Positions 23,514 to 32,226 of a stretch of DNA of 64,000 bases are shown here, piece by piece. Origin of the DNA: CAVTSA01 sp963790575. GTDB taxonomy: Bacteria; Chloroflexota; Dormibacteria; Dormibacterales; Dormibacteraceae. Both the position numbers and the translations under genes were made by a program. The stretch is from assembly GCA_963790575.1 (NCBI GenBank), contig CAWBPD010000007.1, positions 20,119-84,118 of the forward strand, read 5' to 3'. Within the stretch, counting starts at the first letter, position 1. The number at the start of each line of letters is the position of its first letter. The notes beneath the pieces are model-generated. The model had not been told where the DNA came from and ran no database searches. It saw only the letters and a program-made list of their open reading frames with translations.

Positions 23514-26144
23514 TCACAGCTCCAGGAGCCGGTCTCGGTCCTGGGTGAGCGTCCGGCGCGCCCAGTCGCGAACTGCCGCCTCCTGGGTGAAGAGGAAGAC
23601 CTGATGGGCCCCGGAGAGACGGTGCAGCAGGGTGAGCAGCGCCTCCGTTCGCGTGCCGTCCGAGTGCACGGTCACCTCGTCGCAGAGGATGGGGGCCGAC
23701 TCGCCGCGGCGGGTCAGATGCTCCACCAGCGCCAGGCGCAGCAGGAGGTAGATCTGCTCCTGGGTGCCGCGGGAGAGATGATCCGCGTTCTTCCACTCCC
23801 GGTCGGCGCCGCAGACGGTGACCGAGAGCCTGGAAGGGTCGACATTGGCGTCCAGGTAGCGGCCATCGGTGACCTCGGGCAGCGAGGTTCGAAGTGTGCC
23901 CGCGAGCACCGGCGCCAGGTCGCGATGGACCCGGTCCTCGGCTTGCTCCAGATAGCGCCGGGCCACCTCCAGCGCCCGTCCCAGCTCCTGCAGCCGGCGC
24001 CGCTCGGCCCGGGCCCGCTCGAGCGCCTCTTGCGCCTCGGGCACACTGAGGCGTCGGGCCGGGTGCTGATCGAGCTCCCCGCGCGCCCGGTCGGCCCGGG
24101 TGCGGGCCTCGGACTCCTCTTCCGCCAGGCTGCGGAGGCGCGAGGGAGGGTCCTGGCGGCCGATGGCCCGCGCCAGCTCCGGCGCCGGGATGCCCGCTGC
24201 CAGCTCCCGCGCCTCCCGCTCCGCATCCGCGGCCCGGTGCTGACGGTCCTCCGGCGATCCGGCGGCCAGCAGACCACGCAGCTCGATCCATTCCGACTGG
24301 CGCTGCTGCCCCGCCGCCAGCCGGGCTTCGCGGTTTCGCAGCCAGCTCTCGACCCCGGCTTCCATCTCGGCCGGCGGTGCCTCCGGCGTCACCGGTGCGC
24401 CCGTGATGCGGACCGTCACCGACCGCAGCGACTCCAGCGCAAGCTGACGTTCGCCGGCGGTCCGCGATGCCTGCGCCTCCAACTCCCGGCGTGCCCCCAG
24501 CTGCTGCTCGAGCGGCCCTCGCAGCATGGCCGAGGCCGCCTGCTCGTGTCGTGCGGCGCATTCCGCTTCGTAGGCCGGCAGATCGTCAACACCCCGCTGC
24601 GAGAGAACGCGGTGGAGCGCGACCCGCGCGGTACGCTCCGCCTCCAGGTGTAACTGGTGCTCGTCGCTCCAGTGCGTGGTCAGCGCCTGGGCCTGCTGAC
24701 TCATCGCCACCTCATGAGCGAGCGCGCGCAGGCCCGCGGGATCACTCGGGAGCCCGAGAGCCAGGGCCTCACCTGCCGCCTCTTCGGCTCGCTCGCGGCG
24801 AAGCGCCGGCTCCGGGGCCTGGGCGTGCCCGTGCACCCAGGCGTAGGTCGCGGCCAGCAGGGCGATCGCTACCGCCGCGCCGAGCCAGAGCGCGTCGCGC
24901 GTCATCGCCAGCGCGACGAATCCGAGCACGGCGATCAGCGCCGCCGCGACCAGGATCGGCGCCGAGCGCGCGGCCCAGGAGGGTTCGGATTCCTCGCCGG
25001 CCGGCGTCTCGAGCGCCCGCGCCAGTTCCTGCAGGCGTTCCACCGGCAGCGTGGAGCGGGGAGGCGGGGGCGGTTGCGGACGCCGGCGGTCGTGAATCTC
25101 GCGACTGTGCGTGGCCGCGGTCAGGGCTTCCGCCGCGCTGCGCACTTGGGGAGCGGGCGCGGTCTCGCCCGTCGGCGGCGCCGGCAGCGCGTCCAGGCGA
25201 CGCTGCAGGGCGGCCGCGGTCGGCCCCTCCAGCGCCACCGGCTCGCGGCTCGCCCTCCAGGCGCGGAGGGCGACCGCCGCCGACTGCGCGAGCTGGTCAT
25301 CACCCGCCAGGCCGGGAGGGGGCGCGGGATACCTGGCCTTCAGCTCTCGCACCCGCTCCAGCTCGCGACGCTCGTCGTGGGCCCGGTGCGCTGCCCGTGC
25401 CGCCTCCACGCACCGCCGCTCCCGGGCCCGCTCCGCCGCGGTCTCCTCGTATCCCTTCGCGTCCGCCGCCAGCCGCAGGTAGGCGTCGTGAGCGCGGCGA
25501 GCCTCCTCCAGCCGCGCCTGCGCCTCCTCCTCGGCGACGATCGCGCGGCGCAACGGCCGGACACTGTTCCGGGAGACCGATCCCACCTGCTCTCGCTGGT
25601 ACTCGACGATGCGTTCGATGGCACGGGCCGCCGTCGCGTTGGTGCCGGCGGCGGCGGCGCGCTGCATCTGGTCCGCGAGCAGGCCGGCAGACGCGCCCAC
25701 TCGCAGCACGTCCGCCTGCTGGACAGCCGCCGTGGCCGGATAGGTGGTGCGGTCAAGGCCCAGCCACCGCCAGCCATCGGGCGCGCCCTCGAAGATGATC
25801 TCGCCCGACCGGTCGCGCCCGGTCCCGAGCTCGGTGACCTGGGAGCCGGCCGACTGATCGAGATTGCGCGTGAGCTCGACCCGGCTTCCGTCCGCCAGCT
25901 CGACCACCGCGCCGACCCGCCAGGCGTCACCCTGCCAGGGCCGGTAGCGGTGGCGCAGCTCTTCCAGCTCGAGGCGCCGGCCCCCTCCCCGCCGGACGCC
26001 GCCGACCGCCGTCAGCAGCGCGTGGTGGAGCGTGGACTTACCGGCCTCGTTGGGCCCATAGATGACGTTCAGGCCCGGCGCCAGTTCGAAAGAGGCGTCG
26101 TCGAACCGCCCGAAGGGTCGCAGCCTCACGGAGAGGATCCTCAT
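23514..26144 (-). CDS. YhaN-like AAA/SMC-type ATPase
   Basis: An 876-residue ATPase: Walker A YGPNEAGKST near residue 30, long coiled-coil arms, and a C-terminal half with the ABC signature-like LSRGTQEQIYLLLRLAL and Walker B APILCDEVTVH. Two hydrophobic helices sit in the middle (around residues 385-430), as in YhaN of Bacillus, which separates it from SbcC/Rad50; no CxxC zinc hook is seen. With the upstream nuclease it should process DNA ends or bind the membrane near DNA. Its ATG overlaps the nuclease stop by 4 nt. A distinct SbcC is encoded at 55.0 kb. Confidence 0.85.
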   Translation of the reverse strand: MRILSVRLRPFGRFDDASFELAPGLNVIYGPNEAGKSTLHHALLTAVGGVRRGGGRRLELEELRHRYRPWQGDAWRVGAVVELADGSRVELTRNLDQSAGSQVTELGTGRDRSGEIIFEGAPDGWRWLGLDRTTYPATAAVQQADVLRVGASAGLLADQMQRAAAAGTNATAARAIERIVEYQREQVGSVSRNSVRPLRRAIVAEEEAQARLEEARRAHDAYLRLAADAKGYEETAAERARERRCVEAARAAHRAHDERRELERVRELKARYPAPPPGLAGDDQLAQSAAVALRAWRASREPVALEGPTAAALQRRLDALPAPPTGETAPAPQVRSAAEALTAATHSREIHDRRRPQPPPPPRSTLPVERLQELARALETPAGEESEPSWAARSAPILVAAALIAVLGFVALAMTRDALWLGAAVAIALLAATYAWVHGHAQAPEPALRRERAEEAAGEALALGLPSDPAGLRALAHEVAMSQQAQALTTHWSDEHQLHLEAERTARVALHRVLSQRGVDDLPAYEAECAARHEQAASAMLRGPLEQQLGARRELEAQASRTAGERQLALESLRSVTVRITGAPVTPEAPPAEMEAGVESWLRNREARLAAGQQRQSEWIELRGLLAAGSPEDRQHRAADAEREARELAAGIPAPELARAIGRQDPPSRLRSLAEEESEARTRADRARGELDQHPARRLSVPEAQEALERARAERRRLQELGRALEVARRYLEQAEDRVHRDLAPVLAGTLRTSLPEVTDGRYLDANVDPSRLSVTVCGADREWKNADHLSRGTQEQIYLLLRLALVEHLTRRGESAPILCDEVTVHSDGTRTEALLTLLHRLSGAHQVFLFTQEAAVRDWARRTLTQDRDRLLEL

Positions 26145-27292
26145 CCGATGTCCCCTCCTCGCGCGCCCGCCGGATCCAGGTCACCGCGGCCCTCCAGCGC
26201 CCGCAGGCCGATCGTCAGCACACGCTCTCGCAGTGCTCCGTCGAGGTCCGCTCCCGCATCGGTGACGTCGCGCACGAACTGGCCGCGCACGGTCTGTTCG
26301 CGGGACAGTGCCGCGATGTCGTAGGCGAGGCGGACGCCGGCGTCGCGGCAAAGCAAGGTGTCGAGCCAGGGCGCGCAGTCCTCCAGTCCAGCCCGGTCCA
26401 GCGTTGAATCGGGCGGCAGCTCTCCCATCAGGTCGGCGCGGACCACTCCGCGCCGGCCATGGAGCTCGGACGCGAGCCGGGCCCGGACGTCCTGCTCGCT
26501 GGCGCAGCCGGTCACGTCCAGCAGCAGGGTCGAGAGCAGCCCGCTGTCGACGTCGAACCGGGTCCGCCGGTGCTCGCCGGAGGAGTCGAACGTGTGCAGC
26601 ACCACGCCCCGCATCCCCTCCCGGTGAATGAAGCTCAACGCTTCGGGGTTGCCGGGGTAGGTGTACAGGGGCTCGTCCCGGGGGAAGTGGTAGTGGCCGG
26701 TGCAGAGGTGGATCAGGCCGGCGCGGCGCACCTCGTGCGGTTCGAAGGGGGCATGCGGGTCGGGGAGGAGGCCGGTCTCATCCGGCGGGTGGTGGTCCTC
26801 CGACTCCGCCGCATGCACCAATCCAACGTGGATCCCGGGCCCCTCAACCCGCGCGCCGGCCAGCAGGTCCGGAGTTCCGGCGGGCGCCGTGTGGGCCGCC
26901 CCCCACACGGTGAACCCGGGACGCAGCGCCACCGGAGCCAGCTGGTGGGCGCGGAAGATGGTCACGTTGGCGGGCCAGGGGGCCTGGGCGTAGGGCGACT
27001 CGGCCCCGTACCAGTCGTGATTGCCAGGTGCGACCAGGACCGGCGTTGGCCCGAGCCGCCTGAAGGCGGCGACCAGGAAGGCGACCGTGTCCGGCGTCAC
27101 CTGGGCGAGATCGAACAGATCTCCGGCGCAGAGCAGGGCGTCGACCCGCTCGGAGCGTGCGATACCGAGCGCCCGGTCCAGCGCGTCGCGGATCGCCTGC
27201 CGGCGCTGCCGGGCGACCGTGGCGCCGGCCCAGGCGAAGGTGTGGTCGAGATGCAGGTCGGCCAGGTGCAAGATCCGAATGGTGTCGGGCAT
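26141..27292 (-). CDS. YhaO/SbcD-like calcineurin-type DNA nuclease
   Basis: A 383-residue metallophosphoesterase. The five metal-binding blocks are visible: LHLADLHLDH (about 8-17), LCAGDLFD, VAPGNHDW, and two His motifs, GLVHAAE and CTGHYHFP. This matches Mre11/SbcD-like exonucleases, most closely the YhaO type because its partner is YhaN-like. The start at 27292 is set by MPDTIRILHLADLHL, which places the first metal motif at the normal distance from the N-terminus. The pair is probably a second DNA-end-processing complex besides NurA-HerA-SbcDC. Confidence 0.85.
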   Translation of the reverse strand: MPDTIRILHLADLHLDHTFAWAGATVARQRRQAIRDALDRALGIARSERVDALLCAGDLFDLAQVTPDTVAFLVAAFRRLGPTPVLVAPGNHDWYGAESPYAQAPWPANVTIFRAHQLAPVALRPGFTVWGAAHTAPAGTPDLLAGARVEGPGIHVGLVHAAESEDHHPPDETGLLPDPHAPFEPHEVRRAGLIHLCTGHYHFPRDEPLYTYPGNPEALSFIHREGMRGVVLHTFDSSGEHRRTRFDVDSGLLSTLLLDVTGCASEQDVRARLASELHGRRGVVRADLMGELPPDSTLDRAGLEDCAPWLDTLLCRDAGVRLAYDIAALSREQTVRGQFVRDVTDAGADLDGALRERVLTIGLRALEGRGDLDPAGARGGDIG

Positions 27293-27575
27293 GGTGTTGC
27301 GGTTTCCAGGACGGTGGGCGAGCGTATGTTCGCCCTCTACGGTGACGATGCTACCCGGGTGCGGGAAGGTTGGCAACGGGCCGGTGGTTAAGGCCCGAGT
27401 CTAGCGACGAGGGGCCGCCTCCCGGCGAACGGCCCTGCGGAAGGGTGCGCGTCGGTCCGCTTCCCGGCAAACGGCCCGTCGAACGAGCCCGGTCCCGGTT
27501 GCGAACGCCGGTCGCTCGGCGTTACCCTGCCATGACTTCCGGCCTCGGGCCAGGCATGAGAGGAGGGTTTCGACG

Positions 27576-27944
27576 ATGGCAGACGGTGCGATCAGCTGGT
27601 GGGAGATCGATGTCCCGGACATCGGGAAGGCGACGGCGTTCTACTCGGCGATCACGAACTGGCAGCTGGTGCCCATGGAGGGCTACGAAGGCTACGTGAT
27701 CGTGAACGCGGGAGGCATCGGCCTTGGTGCGCTCCAGGCCTCGCAAGACGGTGACCCGACGGGAAGGGGAACCCGCCTCTACATCGAGGTGAGCGACCTC
27801 GAGGACACCCTCTCGCACGTCCGGCAGGCGGGCGGCACCGTCGAACAGGAGCGGATGCCGGTACCGGGGGACCAGTGGGTCGCGACCGCCCGGGATCCAT
27901 TCGGGAACCGCATCGGCTTCGCCACCAACAACCCCGCCCGGTAG
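27576..27944 (+). CDS. VOC-superfamily (glyoxalase-like) protein
   Basis: A 122-residue two-module beta-alpha-beta-beta-beta protein: ISWWEIDVPDIGKATAFYSAI (about 6-26) and LYIEVSDLEDTLSHVRQAGG (about 68-87), ending DPFGNRIGFATN. Possible metal ligands are Glu in WWEID and in YIEV. The family includes glyoxalases, dioxygenases and antibiotic-binding proteins; the substrate is unknown. A good GAGAGGAGGG site precedes the ATG. The 283-bp gap upstream (27293-27575) contains only a short GC-rich direct repeat around TCCCGGCRAACGGCCC. Confidence 0.82.
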   Translation: MADGAISWWEIDVPDIGKATAFYSAITNWQLVPMEGYEGYVIVNAGGIGLGALQASQDGDPTGRGTRLYIEVSDLEDTLSHVRQAGGTVEQERMPVPGDQWVATARDPFGNRIGFATNNPAR

Positions 27945-27978
27945 GGCCGCCGGGCGCCTCGGCGGCAGAGGCCGGGGT

Positions 27979-28026
27979 GTCCGCGGCCTGGTGCTAAGCC
28001 GCACGCTTTAGCGCCGAACTGCGGAC
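27979..28026. terminator. Two-tier palindrome after the VOC gene
   Basis: Outer arms GTCCGC (27979-27984) and GCGGAC (28021-28026), inner arms GCTAA (27993-27997) and TTAGC (28008-28012). It lies 3' of the VOC gene. The rest of 27945-28232 shows no gene. Confidence 0.4.
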
Positions 28027-28232
28027 GCTTTGCGCCCTCACGCGACTTGGTACTTGCAATCGGCGCGCAAGAGGGTAAAACAGAGTTTGACTGGGGTTGT
28101 ACTACCCCCAACTCCAGCCTGAAGGCGGCGGAGCACCCCGCCGGGCGCTCCGCTGCCGGGTCCGCCGGCCATTCTGCCAAACCGCGGTCGGGCGTGTCAA
28201 AGGGTTCCGGCACTTTCATGCCCGACCGGACG

Positions 28233-29108
28233 TCAGCGGACGGTGAGGTGCTCACCCAGCGAGCGAGGGTCGCGCAACGTCCACCGCCCGGCGTCGACGG
28301 TGGTCAGGAAGTCCTGCACCAGCTGATTGAAGAGGGACGGCTCCTCGAGGTTGCACGCGTGTCCGGTGCGCGGCAGCACGGCCAGCGCCGATGACGGAAT
28401 CGTCCGCTTCAGCATCAGGTCCGCGTCCAGGCAGGGCTCGTCCTCGTCGCCGGTGATGATCAGGGTGGGGACGACCAGGCGCCACAGCTCCTCCTGCAGG
28501 TCGTAGAGCGAGGGACGTTGCATCTGCACGCCCCGCAGCGTCAACGCCGACCCCCGGCCCGAGTGCTCGGCGAGCCGGTGGGCGAACTCGGCCCAGCCCC
28601 TGGGGTCCTTGTTCTGCAGCTGCACGCGGGTGGGGCCGAGGGCGTAGGCCTCCGCCGCGGCCCCGGAGTCGGTTTCGAACGCCCTCGCGTTCGCCTCCGA
28701 CTCGCGCCGGAACCGCTCCCGGGCCTGCGGTTCGGCGCCATAGCCGCAGCCGGCCACCACCAGCGAGCGAGCCCGGTCGGGGTGGCTGAGCCCGAGGTGG
28801 AGGGTACAGAAGCCGCCCATGGACAGGCCGACCACGTGTGCGCGCTCGATCCCGAAGTGGTCGAGGACCGCGATCGCGTCGGCGACCGCCTGCCGCTGCG
28901 AGTAACGCGCACTGTCCTCGGGCACGTCCGACGGGGGATACCCGCGCGCGTTGTACGTGATGCACCGGTAGCGGCGCGCGAACTCGCGGACTTGTGGTTC
29001 CCAGCTTCGGTGGTCTCCCGCGAACTCATGCACGAACAAGAGGGGGGTGCCGGCTCCGTTCTCCTCGACGTAGAGCCGGGTCCCATCGTCGGCGGCCGCG
29101 AATGCCAT
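28233..29108 (-). CDS. Alpha/beta-hydrolase
   Basis: A 291-residue alpha/beta-hydrolase. The oxyanion strand is LLFVHEFAGDHRSWEPQV, the nucleophile elbow GLSMGGF (Ser near 100), the acid Asp in ITGDEDEPC and the His in TGHACNLEEP. It resembles 3-oxoadipate enol-lactonase/haloalkane dehalogenase-like hydrolases. No aromatic-degradation gene lies near, so the substrate is open. The start at 29108 follows a GTGGAGGACGAG ribosome-binding region and leaves out 11 weak N-terminal residues. Confidence 0.85.
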   Translation of the reverse strand: MAFAAADDGTRLYVEENGAGTPLLFVHEFAGDHRSWEPQVREFARRYRCITYNARGYPPSDVPEDSARYSQRQAVADAIAVLDHFGIERAHVVGLSMGGFCTLHLGLSHPDRARSLVVAGCGYGAEPQARERFRRESEANARAFETDSGAAAEAYALGPTRVQLQNKDPRGWAEFAHRLAEHSGRGSALTLRGVQMQRPSLYDLQEELWRLVVPTLIITGDEDEPCLDADLMLKRTIPSSALAVLPRTGHACNLEEPSLFNQLVQDFLTTVDAGRWTLRDPRSLGEHLTVR

Positions 29109-29132
29109 GCCTCGTCCTCCACCTAACGCAGG

Positions 29133-29186
29133 AGTGTCCACATTCCCGCGCTACGCCCTGCGTTGTAGCGCCGGCCTGTGGACACT
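29133..29186. terminator. 54-bp two-tier palindrome
   Basis: Outer 10-bp arms AGTGTCCACA (29133-29142) and complement (29177-29186), with inner GCGCTAC/GTAGCGC arms. It lies just 3' of the coiled-coil protein gene. Confidence 0.5.
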
Positions 29187-29194
29187 GTGCCCCT

Positions 29195-30334
29195 TCAGGC
29201 GTCGCTCTCGCGGGTGAACCAGTTGATGTAGAACAGCATCTCCCCGACGCTGTTGACGCCCTGGTAGAAGTCGACGTTCTCCCGCCCCTCCCGAGACACG
29301 GCCACGCCGTCGCGGTAGCCCTGGACCTGGATGATCTTCGTGAGCGGGAAGGCGACCGACTTCTGGCTGCCCAGGAACGCGAACCGCTGGTTGCTGATCA
29401 CCAGGGAGCCGGAATCGATCGTCTTGAGGGACTCGGTCGACACCGGACGGCCGCTGTAGGAGCCGACGCGGTAGCGGATGCCGGTGCGACCGATGGGAAA
29501 GCTGAAGCCCTGACTGCCGCCGAGATAGCGCGTGCTCCTGGCCATCCGGGCCAGCCGCGCCGGGCTGACGAAGTAAGCCTGCTCGCCACGCTTGGTCATG
29601 AGCGGAGAGGCGATGGGGTCGAGGCCGTCGGTCTCCGCCTTCGCCGCCAGGTAGAGCGCGTCGAATCCGAGCTGGCCCACCGCCTCGCGCCGCCGCGAGA
29701 TCTCCTCTGCGAGTGCCGCGCCGGCCTCCGCGTTCCGGTTCGCCTGCTTCGCCAGCTCCTGCGACTGTTGGAGCAGCGCCGCGCCGGGCTCGCGGACCTG
29801 CTCGATCTCCAATATCCCGGTCGGGGGCGCCCCCTGAGCCAGCTGAACGGACAGCTCCCCCAGCTCGCGCGAGATCGGCGCCAGTTGAACCCGCAGCTCG
29901 TTCACCTGTCGGCTGTCGCGCTTCCGTTCGAACAGCCCGCCAAAGCCTCTGTACTCCTTGTGCTGGAAGCTCGCGATCTGCATGTTCAGGTCGCGCTCCT
30001 GACCCTGGAGCCAGAGCAGCCTTCGAATCAGGTCGTAGAAGGGCTGTGACGGCCAATCCTGCCACCGGTCGGCGAGCATCGACCCGGCCTCACCGAGCGG
30101 CGCTCGCGACTGCTCGGCCAGGTTCGAGCACTCGGCCCGGATCGCGTTCGTGGTCTGGTCGAGGTTCTTGGCCACCGCCTGCAGCTGATCCAGAGGCATC
30201 AGGGTGACCGAGCCGCCCTCCAGTTCGGCCCGCCGGATGTCGACCGCCGACCGCTCGCCCCCGGCCGGGCCGACCACAGAGATGCCTTTTCCGGCCACCA
30301 ACCCGGCCTGGGTCGTGCCCTCGATCTGCCCCAC
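29195..30334 (-). CDS. Uncharacterised coiled-coil protein with a C-terminal PH-like domain
   Basis: About 379 residues. Long helical, heptad-like regions (roughly 40-200, with QELAKQANRNAEAG and EEISRRRE) precede a C-terminal beta-rich domain whose SGSLVISNQRFAFLGSQKSVAFPLTKI and DGVAVSREGRENVDFY stretches resemble bacterial PH/GRAM-like domains. No signal peptide or membrane helix is seen. The function is unknown; PH-like domains often bind membranes or partner proteins. I prefer the GTG at 30334 because a TATCGT -10 box (30342-30347, minus strand) lies exactly 7 nt upstream; an earlier GTG at 30352 is possible. Confidence 0.65.
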   Translation of the reverse strand: MGQIEGTTQAGLVAGKGISVVGPAGGERSAVDIRRAELEGGSVTLMPLDQLQAVAKNLDQTTNAIRAECSNLAEQSRAPLGEAGSMLADRWQDWPSQPFYDLIRRLLWLQGQERDLNMQIASFQHKEYRGFGGLFERKRDSRQVNELRVQLAPISRELGELSVQLAQGAPPTGILEIEQVREPGAALLQQSQELAKQANRNAEAGAALAEEISRRREAVGQLGFDALYLAAKAETDGLDPIASPLMTKRGEQAYFVSPARLARMARSTRYLGGSQGFSFPIGRTGIRYRVGSYSGRPVSTESLKTIDSGSLVISNQRFAFLGSQKSVAFPLTKIIQVQGYRDGVAVSREGRENVDFYQGVNSVGEMLFYINWFTRESDA

Positions 30335-30403
30335 ACCGTCCACGATAAGCACCGAGTTTGGGGAGTTGGCCAGGCACTCCCGCAGCCTGGCCGGCGGCCG
30401 CGC

Positions 30404-31231
30404 CTACACGGGCTCGGGGACCCGCCGCCAGGTGTCGTAGATGTCGTGGCGCACGTGGCTCAGGGAAGGCAGCTTGCGGCGCACCTCCGCCACCCGCTCG
30501 GTGTCCACCGTGCCCACCGCAACTCCTTCGACCTCGCCGATCGAGGCCACCGTGACGCCCATGGGGTCGATCAGCTCGCTGTTGCCGGACATGGCGGCGC
30601 CGGTCTGGTCGGCGGCGGCGAAGTAGACCGTGTTCTCGATCGCGCGCGCCCTCGCCAGCGTCGAGAGATGCAGTTCCTTGAGGCGGCCGTGCGCCCAGGC
30701 GGTGGGCAGCAGGATCGCGTCCGCACCCCGCTCGGCCAGTGCCCGGTACAGCTCCGGGAAGCGCAGGTCATAGCAGATCGTGAGGCCGAACCGAACACCG
30801 GCGATCGTGAACAGCACCAGGTCGCCGTCGCCGGGCTGATTGTGGTCGGACTCCCGGAAGCCGAAGGCGTCGAACATGTGGATCTTGCGGTAGGCGCCCA
30901 GCAGCGTCCCGTCGGGACCGATCGCGACCGCCGTGTTGTGGGCCTTGCCCGGCACCGCCGGCAGCGACTCGTACATGCCCGCCACCACTCCGGCGCCCAC
31001 CCGGGCCGCCGCCTCCCGCAGTCGCGTCACGAAGGGCCCATCCAGCGGCTCGGCGATGGAGGTCACATCGAAGGCCCCCTCGTCGGTGGTGAACATCGCC
31101 ACCTCCGGGAAGACGGCCAGGTCCGCACCCGCCGCCGCGGCCTCGGCGTGCAGCTCGAGCATGCGCCGCAGGTTGGCTTCCTTGTCCGTGGTCGCGAGGA
31201 ACTGTCCCAGTGCCACCCGCGCTTTCGCCAT
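30404..31231 (-). CDS. Carbon-nitrogen hydrolase (nitrilase superfamily)
   Basis: A 275-residue hydrolase with the complete Glu-Lys-Cys triad: Glu43 in VFPEVAMF, Lys116 in AYRKIHMFD and Cys153 in TICYDLRFPELYR. The last motif is typical of Nit/omega-amidase and deaminated-glutathione amidase proteins, which fits a metabolite-repair role, but N-carbamoyl amino-acid amidases look similar. AGGAGG stands before the ATG at 31231; the upstream frame is low-complexity. Confidence 0.88.
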   Translation of the reverse strand: MAKARVALGQFLATTDKEANLRRMLELHAEAAAAGADLAVFPEVAMFTTDEGAFDVTSIAEPLDGPFVTRLREAAARVGAGVVAGMYESLPAVPGKAHNTAVAIGPDGTLLGAYRKIHMFDAFGFRESDHNQPGDGDLVLFTIAGVRFGLTICYDLRFPELYRALAERGADAILLPTAWAHGRLKELHLSTLARARAIENTVYFAAADQTGAAMSGNSELIDPMGVTVASIGEVEGVAVGTVDTERVAEVRRKLPSLSHVRHDIYDTWRRVPEPV

Positions 31232-31425
31232 CACCACTCCTCCTGTGTCGGTCTGCCGGGACGACCCGCTCGCGTCGAGCGCCTCCCGTCTTCGGAACGC
31301 CATGTCTACCCGGGCCTCCGGTTTCGCGGAAGGCCTCGCGATCAAGGGTAGGAGCGGGCCGCCCTCTCCGAGGAGGGAGGCTGCCGGCGGCGTTGCGTTG
31401 GAAAGCTGCGAATACCCGGATTAGG

Positions 31426-32226
31426 ATGCCAACAAATTCCATGGACGCCCTCGGGGAAGCGGTCAGGACGTTGCTGGCGGGCGAGCGGGCGCCGCCGGGC
31501 GCGGTGCTCGGCGTGTCACAGGGCAATCGTCGTGCCTTCCGATCGGGTGGGTTCGCGCACGTCTTCACCGAGGCCAGCCCCCTCGCCGACCCGGTGCCCA
31601 TGACCGAGCACGTGGCCTCGGACCTGGGCTCGGTCACGAAGGCGATGGCGACCACCTCCGCGCTGATGACGTTGGTCGCCCGCGAGCACCTGTCGCTGGA
31701 GGCATCGGTCTCCGCCTTCCTGCCGCCGGTTCGGGGCCGGGCGGTGGGGGACGCCACTTTGGAGGACCTCCTGCGCCACCGCGCCGGGCTCTGGGAGTGG
31801 TGGCCGCTCTACGTGGACGCGCGCGGGCGGGAGGCGGTGCTGGAGCGGGCGGCCTCGCTGCCGCTGCGCTACCGGCCCGGCGCCGGCTTCCACTACTCGG
31901 ACCTCGGGTTCGTGCTGCTGGGCGCGGTGGTGGAGGCCTGCGGAGGAGCACCGCTGCCGTCGGTGGTGCGCTCGCGCGTCCTGCGTCCGCTCGGTCTGGC
32001 GCACACCTCCTTCGCGCGGCCGGCGGAGGGGCCGGTGGTCGCCGCCTCCTCCAACGGCGATGCCATCGAGCGGCGGATGGTCCGGACCCGCGATCTGTAC
32101 CCCGTCACCGTCGACGCGGCGGCGTTCGAGGGCTGGCGGGACCACGTGCGGCCCACCGACGAGCTGTTCCGGATCGCGGTCGCGGCCGGCGTCAAGATGA
32201 GTGAACGAGAGACGGCGTGGACCTGA
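31426..32226 (+). CDS. Serine hydrolase of the beta-lactamase / YbbE-like family, short C-terminus
   Basis: About 266 residues. The SxxK nucleophile is SVTK in DLGSVTKAMATT and the second motif is YSD in FHYSDLGF (in place of YxN). SSNGDAIERRM is a stretch seen in YbbE/EstB-like enzymes. Relatives reach about 350-400 residues and carry an HxG motif near the end; here the frame stops after PTDELFRIAVAAG, so the C-terminal lobe is missing. It is either truncated or an aberrant short form. It overlaps anmK by 10 nt; YbbE-like genes accompany muropeptide-recycling genes in Bacillus. The start could also be the ATG at 31441. Confidence 0.7.
   Translation: MPTNSMDALGEAVRTLLAGERAPPGAVLGVSQGNRRAFRSGGFAHVFTEASPLADPVPMTEHVASDLGSVTKAMATTSALMTLVAREHLSLEASVSAFLPPVRGRAVGDATLEDLLRHRAGLWEWWPLYVDARGREAVLERAASLPLRYRPGAGFHYSDLGFVLLGAVVEACGGAPLPSVVRSRVLRPLGLAHTSFARPAEGPVVAASSNGDAIERRMVRTRDLYPVTVDAAAFEGWRDHVRPTDELFRIAVAAGVKMSERETAWT

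Noticed and set aside
22425..24653. 742-codon plus-strand frame
   Set aside because: Antisense to the CE7 esterase and the YhaN-like ATPase; no domain or ribosome-binding site.
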